Assembly (NCBI RefSeq): GCF_002159945.1
Contig: NZ_NFJQ01000004.1
Coordinates: 62,001-126,000 of the forward strand
Origin: Cloacibacillus sp. An23
GTDB taxonomy: Bacteria > Synergistota > Synergistia > Synergistales > Synergistaceae
Length of the DNA: 64,000 bases
Reading direction: 5' to 3'
Shown: positions 37,505-45,244 of the stretch, in pieces
How positions within the stretch are numbered: position 1 is the first letter of the stretch
How the letters are laid out: each line of letters begins with the position of its first letter
Notes under the pieces: model-generated
Databases searched by the model: none
What the model was told of the DNA's origin: nothing
What the model saw: only the letters and a program-made list of their open reading frames with translations
Program-made: the position numbers and the translations under genes

Positions 37505-37539
37505 AACGTCAAATACATAAAGCACTGGAGGGTGCCACA

Positions 37540-38748
37540 ATGATGCAGAACGCTATAAAAATCACCGATTCGATATACTGGATAGGCGGCAACGACCGTG
37601 AGACGGACCTCTTCGAGGGACTCTGGACTCTGCCGCGCGGCGTCGCCTACAACGCCTACTTCATCAACGACGAGAAGACCGCCGTCATCGACACCATAAA
37701 GGCGGACAAGCTCTCTGACTATATGGAGCGCCTCGTCTCCGGGCTCCCGGAGGGACGGACGATAGATTACCTCATAGTCGACCACATGGAACCCGACCAC
37801 TCCGGCTCCATAAGCATCATGCGCCGCCTCTACCCCGAGATGAAGATAGTCGGCAACAAGAAAACGCTCGAGATGATCGACGCATTCTACGGAATAAAAG
37901 ACGGGACGGTAGAGGTCAAAGAGGGCGACGTGCTCGACCTCGGACATCACAAGCTCACCTTCGCTATGATACCGATGGTCCACTGGCCCGAGAGCATGGT
38001 CACATACGACACGACGGAAAAGGTACTCTTCTCAACCGACGCCTTCGGCGGCTTCTGCGCTCTCGAGGGCGGCATCTTCGACGACGAGCTCGATATGAGC
38101 CTCTACGAAGATGAGACGCTGCGCTATTTCGCGAACATCGTCGGGCGCTACTCCGCACCGACGCAGAAGGCCATCGCCAAGGTGCGCGGCCTCGACCTAA
38201 AGATAATCTGCCCCGCCCACGGCCCGATACTCCGCTCAAACCCGAAGCACATTGTAGACCTTTACGACAAGTGGAGTAAACAGGAGACTGACGAGGGCGT
38301 CGTCGTCGTCTACGGCTCGATGTACGGCAACACGAAGCTGATGACGGACGCGATAGCGCGGGCCGCCTGCGAGGCCGGCGTCAAAGACGTCATAGTACAC
38401 GACGCCTCGCGCTCCAACCTCTCCTGCATCGTGCGCGACGTGTGGAAGTACCGCGGCCTCGTGCTCGGGAGCTGCACCTACAACACGGAGCTTTATCCGC
38501 CGGTTGCGACGCTCTGCCGCACCCTCAAGAACAAGATGATGAAGAACCGCTATCTCGGCATCTGCGGCTCCTACAGTTGGAGCAAAGGCGCGCTCGCGGA
38601 GCTTCAGGTATTCGCGGAGCAGGGCGGCGACTGGAAGCTCGTCGAGCCGACCATCGAAGTCAAGTCCTGCCCGAAGGAGCCTGACCTCGAGCTCTGCCGC
38701 GAGCTCGGCAGAAACATGGCTGCGGCGGTAAAATCCCCGCGGGAATAG
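37540..38748 (+). CDS. fprA: Flavodiiron protein (A-type, FprA)
   Basis: Reduces oxygen to water or nitric oxide to nitrous oxide in anaerobes. The 402-residue protein has an N-terminal metallo-beta-lactamase-like diiron domain: DHMEPDHSG (His 82, Glu 84, Asp 86, His 87), PMVHWPESM, STDAFGGF and CPAHGP supply the iron ligands. A C-terminal flavodoxin domain from about residue 255 starts VVVVYGSMYGNTKLM. There is no rubredoxin extension. GGAGGGTG lies 5 bases before the ATG. The DUF3298 gene follows at 6 bp. Confidence 0.96.
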   Translation: MMQNAIKITDSIYWIGGNDRETDLFEGLWTLPRGVAYNAYFINDEKTAVIDTIKADKLSDYMERLVSGLPEGRTIDYLIVDHMEPDHSGSISIMRRLYPEMKIVGNKKTLEMIDAFYGIKDGTVEVKEGDVLDLGHHKLTFAMIPMVHWPESMVTYDTTEKVLFSTDAFGGFCALEGGIFDDELDMSLYEDETLRYFANIVGRYSAPTQKAIAKVRGLDLKIICPAHGPILRSNPKHIVDLYDKWSKQETDEGVVVVYGSMYGNTKLMTDAIARAACEAGVKDVIVHDASRSNLSCIVRDVWKYRGLVLGSCTYNTELYPPVATLCRTLKNKMMKNRYLGICGSYSWSKGALAELQVFAEQGGDWKLVEPTIEVKSCPKEPDLELCRELGRNMAAAVKSPRE

Positions 38749-38754
38749 CCTCCG

Positions 38755-39486
38755 ATGCGCAAAACTCCCAAATATCTCGCCGCGGCCGCAGCGCTGCTGC
38801 TCGCCGCATCGGCCGGAACCGGCGCCGCCTCCGCGCGCGAGATAAACGTGCAGGTCTCGTCCCTCGGCGTCTACGAATCGAAATACGAGGGATGCGAAGC
38901 GCGCATCGTTACGCCGCTCGTAACCGGCCTCGCTATGGATTCCATACAAAAAGAGGTCAACACCATGCTTGCCGAAAAAGCGCTCGAGATGCAGGAACGC
39001 TACGAGCTCGAGGTAATAGAGCTCATGGACGATCCTTTCGCGGGGCGCGGCGCGCACACCGGCTGGCTGATGGATTACAGGATAATCGACGGAGACCCGC
39101 GATTCCTCACGCTCGACGTGGTGGAGATGAACACCGTCGGCTCATCCTCAACGAAGCGCACGATAATGAACTTCGACCGCGAAACCGGAATGCCGGTGAC
39201 GCTCGGAGAATTCTTCAATCCGCGCGCGAACTACGTGAAGGTCGTGAGCGACGCAGTCAGAGGCGTCATGCGCCGCGCCAACAAGAAACAGAAGGGAACC
39301 TACTGGGTTGCGCCCAAGGACGACGGAGGCTTCTCATCGATAAAGGCCGGCCAGAACTTCTACGTAAACAAGGACGGGCGGATCGTGATATGCTTCGACA
39401 AGTACGAGGTCGCCCCCGGCTCAAGCGGCTGCCCGGAGATAGAGCTCGACATGAAGGAGCTCGCCCCGTGGCTCAAGGCCGAATGA
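38755..39486 (+). CDS. Exported DUF3298 (RsiV-like) domain protein
   Basis: A 243-residue secreted or periplasmic protein. The signal peptide (AAAAALLLAASAGTGAASA) ends near residue 27. The mature part matches DUF3298/DUF4163: a first beta-helical region with VTPLVTGLAMDSIQKEVN, then PRFLTLDVVEMNTVGSSSTK, NFDRETGMPVTLGEFF and CFDKYEVAPGSSGCPEIELD. Such domains occur in anti-sigma factor RsiV and in stand-alone exported proteins that may bind cell-wall ligands. It follows fprA by 6 bp, so they share a transcript, with no obvious functional link. Confidence 0.82.
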   Translation: MRKTPKYLAAAAALLLAASAGTGAASAREINVQVSSLGVYESKYEGCEARIVTPLVTGLAMDSIQKEVNTMLAEKALEMQERYELEVIELMDDPFAGRGAHTGWLMDYRIIDGDPRFLTLDVVEMNTVGSSSTKRTIMNFDRETGMPVTLGEFFNPRANYVKVVSDAVRGVMRRANKKQKGTYWVAPKDDGGFSSIKAGQNFYVNKDGRIVICFDKYEVAPGSSGCPEIELDMKELAPWLKAE

Positions 39487-39510
39487 CGGAAGATTCCGGA
39501 AAAATATGAA

Positions 39511-39543
39511 AAGCCGCCGCGGGTGAGCCGCGGCGGCTTTTTT
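39511..39543. terminator. Bidirectional terminator
   Basis: A 12-bp perfect stem (39511-39522 with 39528-39539), 5-base loop, T run on the plus side and A run on the other. Ends the fprA operon and the convergent nhaC operon. Confidence 0.9.
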
Positions 39544-39556
39544 AGCGTTTACTCCG

Positions 39557-40024
39557 TTATCTCTGCCCCAGTTCCTTGATGACTACCTTCACCTTAGGGG
39601 CGTATTTCTTAAACAGCCCGTCGAGCGCCGCCATGTCGTTGCGCTCAAACAGAAGCTTCCAGCCTATCACGTCCTTTTCGAGAAAGGCCGTCAGCCCCGT
39701 GCCCTTTGTAACGAGCGTGACGTGACGTATCTCGTCCCAGCGCAGCACCTCGCGATGGTGCGAGAACCATGTGTGCGTATCCTTCACAAAGCCCAGCGGC
39801 GAGGCGTAGACCTTTTTCTCGAACTTCAGCACGAGCACTCCGCAGATACATAGGAAGGCGTTGATGACGACCTTCTGATTAACCCCGGAGGCCCGGAACT
39901 CCGTGACGCCCGTGACGAGCAGATACGCCGCGAGCGCCCCGAAGGTGAAGCGCCGCCATCCGTCGATGGTGCGGCTCGACTTGGATTTGAGAAGACATTC
40001 GAGCTGTTCAAGTTCGGCCAACAA
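39557..40024 (-). CDS. Hypothetical membrane protein
   Basis: A 155-residue protein, not recognised. Two hydrophobic segments (RFTFGALAAYLLVTGVTEF; VVINAFLCICGVLVLKF) are followed by a C-terminal soluble part (VLRWDEIRHVTLVTKGTGLT, WKLLFERNDMAALDGLFKKY) that resembles the PH-like tails of small membrane proteins such as YcxB. The TTG at 40024, preceded by AAGGGG, is the likely start; a second TTG follows directly. It is the second gene of the nhaC operon. Confidence 0.7.
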   Translation of the reverse strand: MLAELEQLECLLKSKSSRTIDGWRRFTFGALAAYLLVTGVTEFRASGVNQKVVINAFLCICGVLVLKFEKKVYASPLGFVKDTHTWFSHHREVLRWDEIRHVTLVTKGTGLTAFLEKDVIGWKLLFERNDMAALDGLFKKYAPKVKVVIKELGQR

Positions 40025-40075
40025 ACTATCCCCTTTTCAGAAAAACAGACTTCGACCGATATTATACCATTCCTC

Positions 40076-41617
40076 CTACGCGAGCTCCGGCGGACGCGTC
40101 TTTCCGCCGCGCACCGGCTCGCCGTCCTTGCCGCGCCAGAAGATGCCTATGCCGAGATAGGTCATAAGCACGGCGATCACCGGGTTCATCCAGTTGAGGA
40201 AGGCGTAGGGGCCGAACTCGGCTACGGAGAGATTGAAAAGCTGAGCGTGGTAGGCTCCGCAGGTGTTCCACGGGACGAGCACCGACGTAAGCGTGCCAGA
40301 GTCTTCGAGCGTGCGCGAGAGCATTCTCGGATGCAGCCCCATCTTGTCGAAAGTTTCTTTGTACATCGTGCCGGGCATCGCGATTCCGAGATACTGGTCT
40401 CCGAGGAAGAAGTTGCAGACGAGGCACGAGATCACGACGGAGAGGATGAGCCCTCCGACGGAACGGACGCGAGAGGCCACGGCTTCGAGTATCGCCTTGA
40501 TGAAGCCGCAGACGTTCATCGCCGAGCCGAAGACGAAGGCGCAGATAATGAGAGAGACCGTCCAGTTCATCGACTGGAGGCCGCCCGCAGACATAAGCTC
40601 GACGATGTCGTTGCCGACTTCCTTGGCGATCGAAACGTCGAGCGTCAGCCCGTGCTTAGCGAGAAGCGCCGCCAGCGCGGCCTCGTCGGCGGCTTCGGCG
40701 AGCTCTGCGGATACTGTCGGCGTATAGCCGTTCTGCATAACGTTGAGCACAGCGCCGTAATCGTAGCCTTCAATGAACATGAAAGCAGCGGCAATGAACA
40801 CGCCGGCCCAGAGCGACGGCAGCGCCGGCTTGCGCAGCGCGGAAAGCACGATGACAGCGATAGGCGCGAGCAGAGCGACCGGGCTGACCCAGAACTCCTT
40901 GGAGATGACGTCCTGAATGCCGCCTATCTTTGCGTAATCGAGAGTGCCGCCCGCGTAGTTGAAGCCGAGCACGATAGTGATGATCGCGACGATCAGCCAC
41001 GTCGGCCCCGTAGTCCAGCACATCGCTCGGATATGCTGGAAAAGGTCCGTGCCCGAGACGGCGGGCGCGAGGTTCGTCGTGTCGGAAAGCGGTGACATCT
41101 TATCGCCCGCGTAGGCCCCGGACACTATGACGCCGACAGTGAGCGGCGCTGGGATGCCGAGGCCTATCGCTATGCCGAGCAGCGCGATGCCCACCGTGCC
41201 GGACGTTCCCCACGACGTACCCGTAGCGAGCGAAACAATGGAACAGATGACGAGCGTCGCAAAAAGGAATATGGACGGAGAAAGAATCGACAGCCCGTAA
41301 TAGATCATCGTGGGCACGACGCCGGAGTGAATCCACGTCCCGATGAGCACGCCGACGGTATAGAGGATGAGGCACGCCTGCATCGTCGTCATGATGCCCT
41401 CGATAATGCCCTGTTCGAGCTCCGCGTAAGAATACTTCAGATAAAGAATGCCGACGGCTCCGACGGCGATAGCGCTGAAAATCAGCATTATGTGCACGTC
41501 CTGACCGTAGATGACGACGCCGGAGAGTATGAGGGCGGCGGCTATAGCCAGCATCAGGACGGAAAGCGCCAAAGTCGGTTTTCTCTTTTCGGTCTGTTTC
41601 ACCTCGTTGTTTGGCAT
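40076..41617 (-). CDS. nhaC: Sodium/proton antiporter, NhaC family
   Basis: Inner-membrane antiporter of 513 residues with about 12 hydrophobic segments. Family motifs include SLATGTSWGTSGTVGIALLG, VGVIVSGAYAGDKMSPLSDT, TNLAPAVSGTDLFQHIRAM, LVCNFFLGDQYLGIAMPGTM and SGTLTSVLVPWNTCGAYHA. ATG 41617 follows AAAGGAGAG. In a cell that pumps sodium with the decarboxylase encoded nearby, it can interconvert sodium and proton gradients (inference). It has its own promoter and a 140-base leader. Confidence 0.92.
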   Translation of the reverse strand: MPNNEVKQTEKRKPTLALSVLMLAIAAALILSGVVIYGQDVHIMLIFSAIAVGAVGILYLKYSYAELEQGIIEGIMTTMQACLILYTVGVLIGTWIHSGVVPTMIYYGLSILSPSIFLFATLVICSIVSLATGTSWGTSGTVGIALLGIAIGLGIPAPLTVGVIVSGAYAGDKMSPLSDTTNLAPAVSGTDLFQHIRAMCWTTGPTWLIVAIITIVLGFNYAGGTLDYAKIGGIQDVISKEFWVSPVALLAPIAVIVLSALRKPALPSLWAGVFIAAAFMFIEGYDYGAVLNVMQNGYTPTVSAELAEAADEAALAALLAKHGLTLDVSIAKEVGNDIVELMSAGGLQSMNWTVSLIICAFVFGSAMNVCGFIKAILEAVASRVRSVGGLILSVVISCLVCNFFLGDQYLGIAMPGTMYKETFDKMGLHPRMLSRTLEDSGTLTSVLVPWNTCGAYHAQLFNLSVAEFGPYAFLNWMNPVIAVLMTYLGIGIFWRGKDGEPVRGGKTRPPELA

Positions 41618-41765
41618 GATTGGTGTTTCTCTCCTTTCGTTATACGAGTATGGTCCGATACGCGGCAGGCCACGCCTTCCGTAAAACCGCACCTCCTTCC
41701 GCGAGGGCCCGCTGCTTTTCTTTTTTACACTGTACGTAGAATTGCTTATTGTATCTTATTAAAAC

Positions 41766-41793
41766 ATTATAACCTCATACTGTGTTTTGTCCA
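41766..41793 (-). promoter_or_regulatory. Promoter of the nhaC operon
   Basis: TGGACA (41793-41788), 16-bp spacer, consensus TATAAT (41771-41766). The 332-bp gap between nhaC and the ferredoxin gene holds this and the divergent ferredoxin promoter, and nothing else I can identify. Confidence 0.75.
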
Positions 41794-41854
41794 TACAATA
41801 CGCTCTGATATATCTGCGTGAAGATCGTTATACGAGAAAACGGGCGCAAAAAGC

Positions 41855-41883
41855 TTGAAAGCTTCGCCCGTTAGCGTTAGAAT
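41855..41883 (+). promoter_or_regulatory. Promoter of the ferredoxin gene, overlapping an inverted repeat
   Basis: TTGAAA (41855-41860), 17-bp spacer, TAGAAT (41878-41883). An 8-bp inverted repeat AACGGGCG/CGCCCGTT (41839-41846 with 41865-41872) encloses the -35 box and may be an operator. Confidence 0.68.
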
Positions 41884-41949
41884 ACACGCGTGTGCGGGGG
41901 TACGCGCCCCCAAAGTTGAATCGCATCTTACAAGGAGGAAATTCATATC

Positions 41950-42123
41950 ATGGCTAAAGCTTCTGTCGATCAGTCCGTATGCGTAGGCTGCGAGGCCTGC
42001 GTCGGTGTATGCCCCGTTTCCGCCATCGCCGTTGAGGACGGCAAGGCCCACGTCGACGCCGACACCTGCGTCGAGTGCGGAGCCTGCGTGGCCACCTGCC
42101 CCGTCAGCGCCATCGCTCAGTAA
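41950..42123 (+). CDS. 2[4Fe-4S] ferredoxin
   Basis: A 57-residue clostridial-type ferredoxin, a low-potential electron carrier for anaerobic metabolism. Two cluster motifs are complete: CVGCEACVGVCP and CVECGACVATCP, each followed by VSAIA, in the pseudo-twofold pattern of the family. AAGGAGG lies 11 bases before the ATG. It is monocistronic, with its own promoter and terminator. It may supply electrons to the oxidoreductases encoded in the window, which is not provable from position. Confidence 0.96.
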   Translation: MAKASVDQSVCVGCEACVGVCPVSAIAVEDGKAHVDADTCVECGACVATCPVSAIAQ

Positions 42124-42148
42124 TAACAGAGAAACACGCGATTAAAAC

Positions 42149-42180
42149 CGGGCCGGGACGAGAGTTCCGGCCCGATTTTT
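42149..42180 (+). terminator. Terminator of the ferredoxin gene
   Basis: An 8-bp stem (42149-42156 with 42167-42174), 10-base loop, then ATTTTT. Confidence 0.9.
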
Positions 42181-42191
42181 CGTCTAAAGAC

Positions 42192-42232
42192 AAAAACACG
42201 CCGCACGGCTTTATGCCGTGCGGCGTGTTTTT
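42192..42232 (-). terminator. Terminator of the pan operon
   Basis: An 18-bp perfect stem (42192-42209 with 42215-42232) with a 5-base loop, ending in T on the minus strand, 20 bp after the panC stop. Symmetrical, so it can also back up the ferredoxin terminator. Confidence 0.92.
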
Positions 42233-42252
42233 ACATTATTGCAGAAGCTTCG

Positions 42253-43107
42253 TCAGGCGCGGTCTCTGAATGTGAAGTTGTCGATGAGGCGCGTTTTGCC
42301 GATGTAGACGGCGAGGGCCACGAGGGTGCCGTCTTTGATCTTTTCCGACGGGGCCATCGTTTCTCCGTCCACGGCGGAGACGTAGTCGACGCGCGCGAGC
42401 GGCTCAGCCTCTATGAGCGCGCGCATCGCAGCAGTGACCTTCGCAGCGTCGCGCTCGCCCTCCTCCGTCATTTTTTTGCCGAGCGCGACGGCCTTCGAAA
42501 GCACAAGCGCCGCGCCGCGCTCTTCCCCGTCAAGGTAGGCGTTGCGCGATGATTTCGCGAGGCCGTCTTCCTCGCGCACTATCGGGCAGCCTATCACCTC
42601 GACAGCCATCGAGAGGTCGCGCGCCATGCGCTTGACTATCGCGAGCTGCTGCGCGTCCTTCTCGCCGAAGAACGCCATGTCCGGCTCGGCGATGTTGAAA
42701 AGCTTGCAGACGACCGTGCAGACGCCGCGGAAGTGTATCGGGCGGCTTTTGCCGCAGAGCTGCTTCGGCATGTCGGACTGTATCTCGACATAGGTGGCGA
42801 AGCCTTCGGGATACATTTCCCCAACGCTCGGATGGAACACCATGTCGCAGCCCTCGCGCTCGAGTATCTCACGGTCGCGCTCGAAATCGCGCGGGTATGT
42901 CGCGAGGTCCTCGTTGGGACCGAACTGGGTGGGGTTGACGAAGACGGAGGCGACCGTCCTGTCGCAGCGGCGGACGGATTCGCGCACGAGGCTCGCGTGC
43001 CCTTCGTGCAGGTAGCCCATCGTCGGGACGAGTCCGACCGTCAGCCCCTGTCTTTTCCATTCGCGCACGACGGCGCGGACTTCGGCTATCGTTTCGGCTA
43101 TTATCAT
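42253..43107 (-). CDS. panC: Pantothenate synthetase
   Basis: Joins pantoate and beta-alanine with ATP to make pantothenate. The 284-residue protein has the family hallmarks GLVPTMGYLHEGHASLVRES (HxGH nucleotide motif), VASVFVNPTQFGPNEDLATY, RPIHFRGVCTVVCKLFNI, MAFFGEKDAQQLAIVKRM, and REEDGLAKSSRNAYL. ATG 43107 follows GGAGGAAAG at 5 bases. Third gene of the panG-panB-panC operon, 17 bp after panB. Confidence 0.97.
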   Translation of the reverse strand: MIIAETIAEVRAVVREWKRQGLTVGLVPTMGYLHEGHASLVRESVRRCDRTVASVFVNPTQFGPNEDLATYPRDFERDREILEREGCDMVFHPSVGEMYPEGFATYVEIQSDMPKQLCGKSRPIHFRGVCTVVCKLFNIAEPDMAFFGEKDAQQLAIVKRMARDLSMAVEVIGCPIVREEDGLAKSSRNAYLDGEERGAALVLSKAVALGKKMTEEGERDAAKVTAAMRALIEAEPLARVDYVSAVDGETMAPSEKIKDGTLVALAVYIGKTRLIDNFTFRDRA

Positions 43108-43124
43108 TTTTTCTTTCCTCCGCT

Positions 43125-43970
43125 CTAAAATTCCGCATCGAGTGCCGCGAGGTATTCGTCGGAGCAGTCGGATTTGGCGAAGCTGTGCTCCGGCGCCGGG
43201 AAGGCTCCGCTCTGCACGTCTTCGACGTAGGCGCGGAAGGCCGCCGTCATCGTTTCGCCCACGGCGGCGTATTTCTTGACGAACTTCGGCGTGAAGTCGG
43301 TGTTCATGCCGAGCATGTCCTGATAGACGAGCACCTGCCCGTCGCAGCCCGCGCCGGCGCCTATGCCTATCGTCGGTATCGCGAGCTTTTTCGATATGAG
43401 CGCGGCGAGCTTGGGCGGCACGCACTCGAGGACTACGGAAAAAGCCCCGGCCTCCTGCACTGCGAGCGCATCCTCGAGCAGACGGCGCGCCGCGGCTTCG
43501 CCTTTGCCCTGCACTTTGAATCCGCCGAATACGTTGACGCTCTGCGGAGTCATGCCGATGTGCGCCTGCACCGGGATGCCGGCGTCGGTTATCGCGCATA
43601 TCTGCTCCGTCACAGCCGCGCCGCCCTCAAGCTTGACGGCCTGCCCGCGCCCCTCCTTCATCATCCGCCCTGCGTTCGCCACGGCGTCGTAGACCGACGT
43701 CTGGTAGGACATGAACGGCATGTCCATTATCACCATCGTTTCGGAGCAGGCGCGCGCGACGGCGGCGCTGTATCTTATCATGTCGTCGAGCGTGACCGGC
43801 AGCGTGTCGGAGTAACCGAGCATCGTCATGCCAAGCGAGTCGCCTACAAGTATGGCGTTGACTCCCGCGCGCTCGACGAGCTTCGCCGTCGTGTAGTCGT
43901 AGCAGGTGAGCTCTGCTATACGGCGGCCCTCGCCCTTCATTTTGATAAATTCCGCGACTGTGTTTTTCAT
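43125..43970 (-). CDS. panB: 3-methyl-2-oxobutanoate hydroxymethyltransferase
   Basis: First committed step of pantothenate synthesis, adding a one-carbon unit from methylene-tetrahydrofolate to ketoisovalerate. The 281-residue protein shows ELTCYDYTTAKLVERAGVNA, ILVGDSLGMTMLGYSDTLPV, VIMDMPFMSYQTSVYDAVAN, VQAHIGMTPQSVNVFGGFKV, and the near-terminal IPTIGIGAGAGCDGQVLVYQD. Its ATG overlaps the stop of the upstream reductase gene (ATGA), with CAGGAG 11 bases upstream. A need for folate links it loosely to the fol genes at 7-9 kb. Confidence 0.97.
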   Translation of the reverse strand: MKNTVAEFIKMKGEGRRIAELTCYDYTTAKLVERAGVNAILVGDSLGMTMLGYSDTLPVTLDDMIRYSAAVARACSETMVIMDMPFMSYQTSVYDAVANAGRMMKEGRGQAVKLEGGAAVTEQICAITDAGIPVQAHIGMTPQSVNVFGGFKVQGKGEAAARRLLEDALAVQEAGAFSVVLECVPPKLAALISKKLAIPTIGIGAGAGCDGQVLVYQDMLGMNTDFTPKFVKKYAAVGETMTAAFRAYVEDVQSGAFPAPEHSFAKSDCSDEYLAALDAEF

Positions 43971-44839
43971 CTGTCGTTCAGCTCCTGTTCCGTTATTTTC
44001 GTGAGTTTTTTTATTTCTCCATAGTCCGCACCGGGATGGCGGCGCTCCGCCATTTCGACGAGGCTCGCGCTGAGCGCTTTGTAAAGGAGACGGCGCTTCG
44101 GCTCCGTGATGTTTTCGAGGTGGCGCCGGACCGTGGCCGCGTCGCACCTCTCTACAGGACCGGTGAGCGCCGCCTCGGGACCGTCCGCGATTATGTGTTC
44201 CAGGTTGCTCCGCATGAGCGGCGCGAGAGCGCCTATCGCGCCCTCGGAGGTGAAGCCGCAGGAGACTAGCAGCGCGGCGGCCTCCCGAGCGAGCGCGCAC
44301 ATGAAGTTGCTGGCCATGACGCAGCCGGCGTGGTAGCGCGCTTTGCCCTTCGACGGGATGAGCTGCGTTTTCGCGCCGAGTTTTTCGAGCGCCGAACGAA
44401 AGTACGCGGCAGGTTCGCAGTCGCCTTCGATGCAGAAAAGTGCGTTTTGCAGCTCCTTGTAAGATTCGTACTTCGAGCTGACAGGAAAGAGCGGATGCAG
44501 CGACAGCGCCCCGGCGCCGCGCTCCGCAGCTCCCGGGAAGGCATCCGCAGCAGTGAGCGAGCCGCTGCAATGGCAGAGGAATTTTCCCGATATGCCGAAC
44601 TCCCGCGCGCATACGTATGTTTCGATTATCGCGCCGTCCGGCGTCGTGAAGAAAAGCGCTCCGCAGCCGCGCACGAGGCTTTCCAAATTTTCGTAGGCGC
44701 GCGAGCCGGTGAACTCCGCCGCCTCTCGCGCGCTTTCCTCGCTTCGGCTCCAGTAGCCCGCAAGCTCGAGGCCGCCCACGGCGAAAAATTTCCCAAGCGA
44801 GAAGCCGACCTTGCCGGCTCCGATTATCCCGATTTTCAT
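43967..44839 (-). CDS. panG: Rossmann/DUF2520 oxidoreductase, probable ketopantoate reductase PanG
   Basis: A 290-residue NAD(P)-binding protein. The Rossmann motif MKIGIIGAGKVGFSLGKFF opens the N-terminal domain; ALFFTTPDGAIIE and CHCSGSLTAADAF follow, then the DUF2520 helical domain with GKARYHAGCVMASNFMCALA. This layout is that of PanG, the ketopantoate reductase first described in Francisella that replaces PanE. Its position as first gene of a panB-panC operon, with ATGA overlap to panB and no panE present, supports the assignment. ATG 44839 follows GAGAGG at 8 bases. Confidence 0.8.
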   Translation of the reverse strand: MKIGIIGAGKVGFSLGKFFAVGGLELAGYWSRSEESAREAAEFTGSRAYENLESLVRGCGALFFTTPDGAIIETYVCAREFGISGKFLCHCSGSLTAADAFPGAAERGAGALSLHPLFPVSSKYESYKELQNALFCIEGDCEPAAYFRSALEKLGAKTQLIPSKGKARYHAGCVMASNFMCALAREAAALLVSCGFTSEGAIGALAPLMRSNLEHIIADGPEAALTGPVERCDAATVRRHLENITEPKRRLLYKALSASLVEMAERRHPGADYGEIKKLTKITEQELNDR

Positions 44840-44938
44840 AACATAAACCTCTCCCGCACCCGTTTCGCCTCGGGGCGCGGTTTTCATACACTAACCTTTT
44901 CTTTGCGAAAAGTCCGCGAGTAATGTGCAACGGGTTAC

Positions 44939-44967
44939 ATTTTATACGTTTTTGACTTTTAGGTAAA
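44939..44967 (-). promoter_or_regulatory. Promoter of the pan operon
   Basis: TTTACC (44967-44962), 17-bp spacer, TAAAAT (44944-44939), giving a leader of about 95 bases to panG. Confidence 0.6.
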
Positions 44968-45177
44968 GCATGGGCGATTCAAGCGGACAAAGCACGGCCC
45001 TGTTTGCAAAAAGCAAGTCTGTAACGCGGAAGAGAAACATCAGGACCGTCCGACAGCGCAGCCGGCGCTTGCGGGAAGGAGCCGTGTGTATGGAATTCCG
45101 CACGCATTTTGAAACATTCAGCGAACGTGCGAAACGCCGCCGGCCGCACCTTGCGTCCGCAGTTTCGCGCGGGCGCT

Positions 45178-45212
45178 AAAAAGCCGCCGAGCATATCATG
45201 CGCGGCGGCTTT
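45178..45212 (-). terminator. Terminator of the rhodanese gene
   Basis: A 10-bp stem (45180-45189 with 45203-45212) followed on the minus strand by TTTTT, 32 bp after the stop. Confidence 0.85.
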
Positions 45213-45244
45213 GCGTGTTTCGTCAGTCTCGTTATGCGCGCGGC

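Larger units (their letters stand above)
44840..45244. other. 405-bp intergenic region upstream of panG
   Basis: It holds the panG promoter (44939-44967) and the terminator of the rhodanese gene (45178-45212). Short open frames on both strands between 44970 and 45194 have biased, arginine-rich products without any recognisable domain, so I do not call genes. No RNA gene or riboswitch is recognised. Confidence 0.5.

Noticed and set aside
44970-45194. Short frames on both strands upstream of panG
   Set aside because: Arg-rich or biased products, no motif, and the plus frame overlaps the pan promoter region.
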